Origin: Verrucomicrobiota bacterium
GTDB lineage: Bacteria > Verrucomicrobiota > Verrucomicrobiia > Chthoniobacterales > UBA10450
Length of the DNA: 7,532 bases
Direction: 5' to 3'
NCBI GenBank assembly: GCA_003218345.1
Contig: QHNF01000186.1
Location: forward strand, 1-7,532
Both the position numbers and the translations under genes were made by a program. The number at the start of each line of letters is the position of its first letter. Positions within the stretch are counted from its first letter, which is position 1. Positions 6,382 to 7,532 of the stretch are shown one piece after another. Below the pieces are notes generated by a model. The model had not been told where the DNA came from and did no database searches. It saw only the letters and a list, made by a program, of their open reading frames with translations.

Positions 6382-6683
6382 ACATAGCCGCCTCGCTCTC
6401 GGTCGAGGCGCGACCTAAGCGTGCCATACAGCCTTAGCGCCGCGCTTCGCACCTGTCTTCGCTCCGCGTCGCTTTTTGGAGCTGCGTCTGGAATCAAAGC
6501 ACTGCGTGCGAAATCTATGGAGAAGGCTGTTCGGTTTCGCGTAAGCTCGGTCGCCGCGGCGACACGAGTCCATCCGACTGGCGGACTGTCGGAGTGAGCG
6601 CCGTGTCCTCGCGTCGCTTTCTTAAATTGAGACACATCCAGACCTTTATGTGACTATCGAGTGCGAACACGATCTGACTGACA
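6382..6683. other. Intergenic region between the fibre gene and mqnD, no convincing gene
   Basis: The 302 bp contain a GC-rich hairpin (CGCCTCG 6389-6395 with CGAGGCG 6404-6410) and low-complexity stretches built on CTTCGCTCCGCG-like words. A minus-strand open frame (6635-6312) is arginine-rich, runs through the terminator stem and has no recognisable domain, so I do not call it a gene. A TTGAGA (6627-6632) could be a -35 for mqnD, but no good -10 follows. The segment may be repeat-derived. Confidence 0.5.
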
Positions 6684-6715
6684 ATGAAGGACAAATGGGA
6701 ACGAATGACGAAGGA
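6681..6715. repeat. Degenerate heptamer array at the mqnD start
   Basis: Cut in sevens from 6681, the sequence reads ACAATGA, AGGACAA, ATGGGAA, CGAATGA, CGAAGGA. Units 1, 4 and 5 are clearly related. The array contains both possible mqnD start codons (6684 and 6705) and the purine-rich GGGA that would serve as ribosome binding site. Confidence 0.45.
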
Positions 6716-7532
6716 CAGCACTGACACCTTTACCCTGGGTCATTCGCCCGATCCGGATGACGCGTTCATGTTTTATGCGATGGCGGAGAATAAGATCGAT
6801 CTGCGCGGGTACCGGTTTGAACATCGACTGGAAGATATCCAGACACTGAATGAACGCGCGCTGCGCGGCGAGCTGCACATTTCCGCCGTCTCAATCCACG
6901 CGTATGCGTATGCCGCCAGCAATTATGCGCTGCTGCCTTGCGGGGCAAGCATGGGAGATGGTTACGGACCCGTCGTTATCAGGAAACGCTCAACGCTCAA
7001 CGCTCAACTCTCAACTCTCAATACGCATTCAATGCAGGAATCGGCAGCGCGAGAATTTTTAAGGAGCAGGAAAATCGCTGTGCCAGGGCAGATGACCAGC
7101 GCGTTTCTCGCACTTCAGCTTTTTGTCGGAGATGTCGATTTTGTCGTCGTTCCATTCGACCAAATTTTCGATGCAGTCAGAAGCGGGCGAGCGAACGCGG
7201 GCTTAATTATTCACGAGGGGCAACTCACCTATGCGCAATCCGGTTTTGAGAAGATCGTCGATCTGGGCGAATGGTGGAAGAGCCAAACCGGCTTGCCGTT
7301 GCCCCTCGGTGGAAATGTGGTGCGCAAAGATATTCCGCCATCGGTCCGCCACGATATTCTCGAAATTATTCGTGAAAGCATCGAGTACGGGCTAGCGCAT
7401 CAAGACGAAGCGGTGCGCCATTCCCTGCCCTACGCGCGCGACATGGACGCGAAGCTCACAGGTAAATTCATCGGCATGTACGTGAATGAATTTACGCGCG
7501 ATTATGGTGAGATTGGCCGCGCGGCTATCCGC
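6705..7532 (+). CDS. mqnD: 1,4-dihydroxy-6-naphthoate synthase MqnD (3' end beyond window)
   Basis: The frame is open from ATG 6705 to the window end, giving 276 residues; perhaps 15-25 are missing. MqnD converts cyclic dehypoxanthinyl futalosine to 1,4-dihydroxy-6-naphthoate in the futalosine route to menaquinone. It shows LGHSPDPDDAFMFYA (11-25), the family's N-terminal substrate loop. It also has LEDIQTLNERAL (42-53), KIAVPGQMTSAF (123-134), AGLIIHEGQLTY (165-176), DLGEWWKSQTGLPLPLGG (188-205 region) and YVNEFTRDYGE near the end. His170 in IIHE corresponds to the proposed catalytic His of Thermus MqnD. Residues about 94-113 are extra compared with Thermus and are encoded by a heptanucleotide repeat. 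Start 6705 follows GGGA by 4 bases; an in-frame ATG at 6684 is the alternative. The fold is a periplasmic-binding-protein-like cytoplasmic enzyme. MqnA belongs to the same fold, but the HSPDPDDAF and WW motifs favour MqnD. Confidence 0.9.
   Translation, partial: MTKDSTDTFTLGHSPDPDDAFMFYAMAENKIDLRGYRFEHRLEDIQTLNERALRGELHISAVSIHAYAYAASNYALLPCGASMGDGYGPVVIRKRSTLNAQLSTLNTHSMQESAAREFLRSRKIAVPGQMTSAFLALQLFVGDVDFVVVPFDQIFDAVRSGRANAGLIIHEGQLTYAQSGFEKIVDLGEWWKSQTGLPLPLGGNVVRKDIPPSVRHDILEIIRESIEYGLAHQDEAVRHSLPYARDMDAKLTGKFIGMYVNEFTRDYGEIGRAAIR
6987..7021 (+). repeat. Five tandem heptamers inside mqnD
   Basis: Three copies of CGCTCAA (6987-7007) are followed by two of CTCTCAA (7008-7021). Read in the mqnD frame, 21 bases give a heptapeptide period, seen as STLNAQL then STLNTHS (residues 96-109). 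The array falls between the VVIRK strand and the KIAVPG strand, where related enzymes have a short loop. Confidence 0.92.

Noticed and set aside
6312..6635. Minus-strand open frame of 107 codons between the fibre gene and mqnD
   Set aside because: It is arginine-rich, has no recognisable domain and runs through the terminator hairpin. GC-rich non-coding DNA often gives such frames. It may be repeat-derived.

Overview
The window reads as ordinary chromosome from a free-living Gram-negative-type bacterium of moderately high GC content. My best guess is Verrucomicrobiota, in the soil Chthoniobacterales/Udaeobacter direction. The reasons are a secreted S74-chaperone fibre protein with NTAVGxxAL repeats, an MqnD of the futalosine menaquinone pathway with an SPDPDDAF motif, and many short 7-8 bp tandem repeats between and inside genes. 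This placement rests on remembered family features, not on a search.

Layout. Bases 2-115 (+) are the last 37 codons of a molybdenum hydroxylase large subunit. It converges on a four-gene minus-strand block that reads, in transcription order, parB (4228-3332), a secreted M28 metallopeptidase of the glutaminyl-cyclase type (3287-2373), an NAD(P)-dependent 3-hydroxyisobutyrate-dehydrogenase-like enzyme with an unusual 80-residue tail (2216-1098), and ygfZ (1101-169). The last two overlap by 4 bp (ATGA). parB and the peptidase are separated only by a short 8-bp repeat array, and 156 bp with a small repeat/hairpin separates the peptidase from the dehydrogenase.

Bases 4229-4798 are a divergent intergenic region. 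It holds a perfect 22-bp tandem duplication just upstream of parB, a 123-bp element bounded by GTCATC/GATGAC, a degenerate parS-like half-site, and an AT-rich promoter for the next gene. That gene (4799-6283, +) encodes an exported fibre-like protein: signal sequence, twelve ~17-residue beta-roll-type repeats, an S74 self-cleaving chaperone domain with an intact Ser/Lys pair, and a terminal coiled coil. A strong intrinsic terminator follows (6339-6381). About 300 bp without a convincing gene comes next, then a 3'-truncated mqnD (6705 to the window end) whose coding sequence carries an in-frame array of heptanucleotide repeats.

The genes do not form one pathway. The minus-strand block combines chromosome segregation (ParB), envelope peptide processing (M28), a small-molecule dehydrogenase and Fe-S maintenance (YgfZ). 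mqnD belongs to respiratory quinone synthesis. I see no defence system, CRISPR array, transposase, rRNA or tRNA. The most interesting signals are the repeat array inside mqnD, the fibre protein's internal duplication and repeat architecture, the dehydrogenase tail, and the recurring 7-8 bp repeats.
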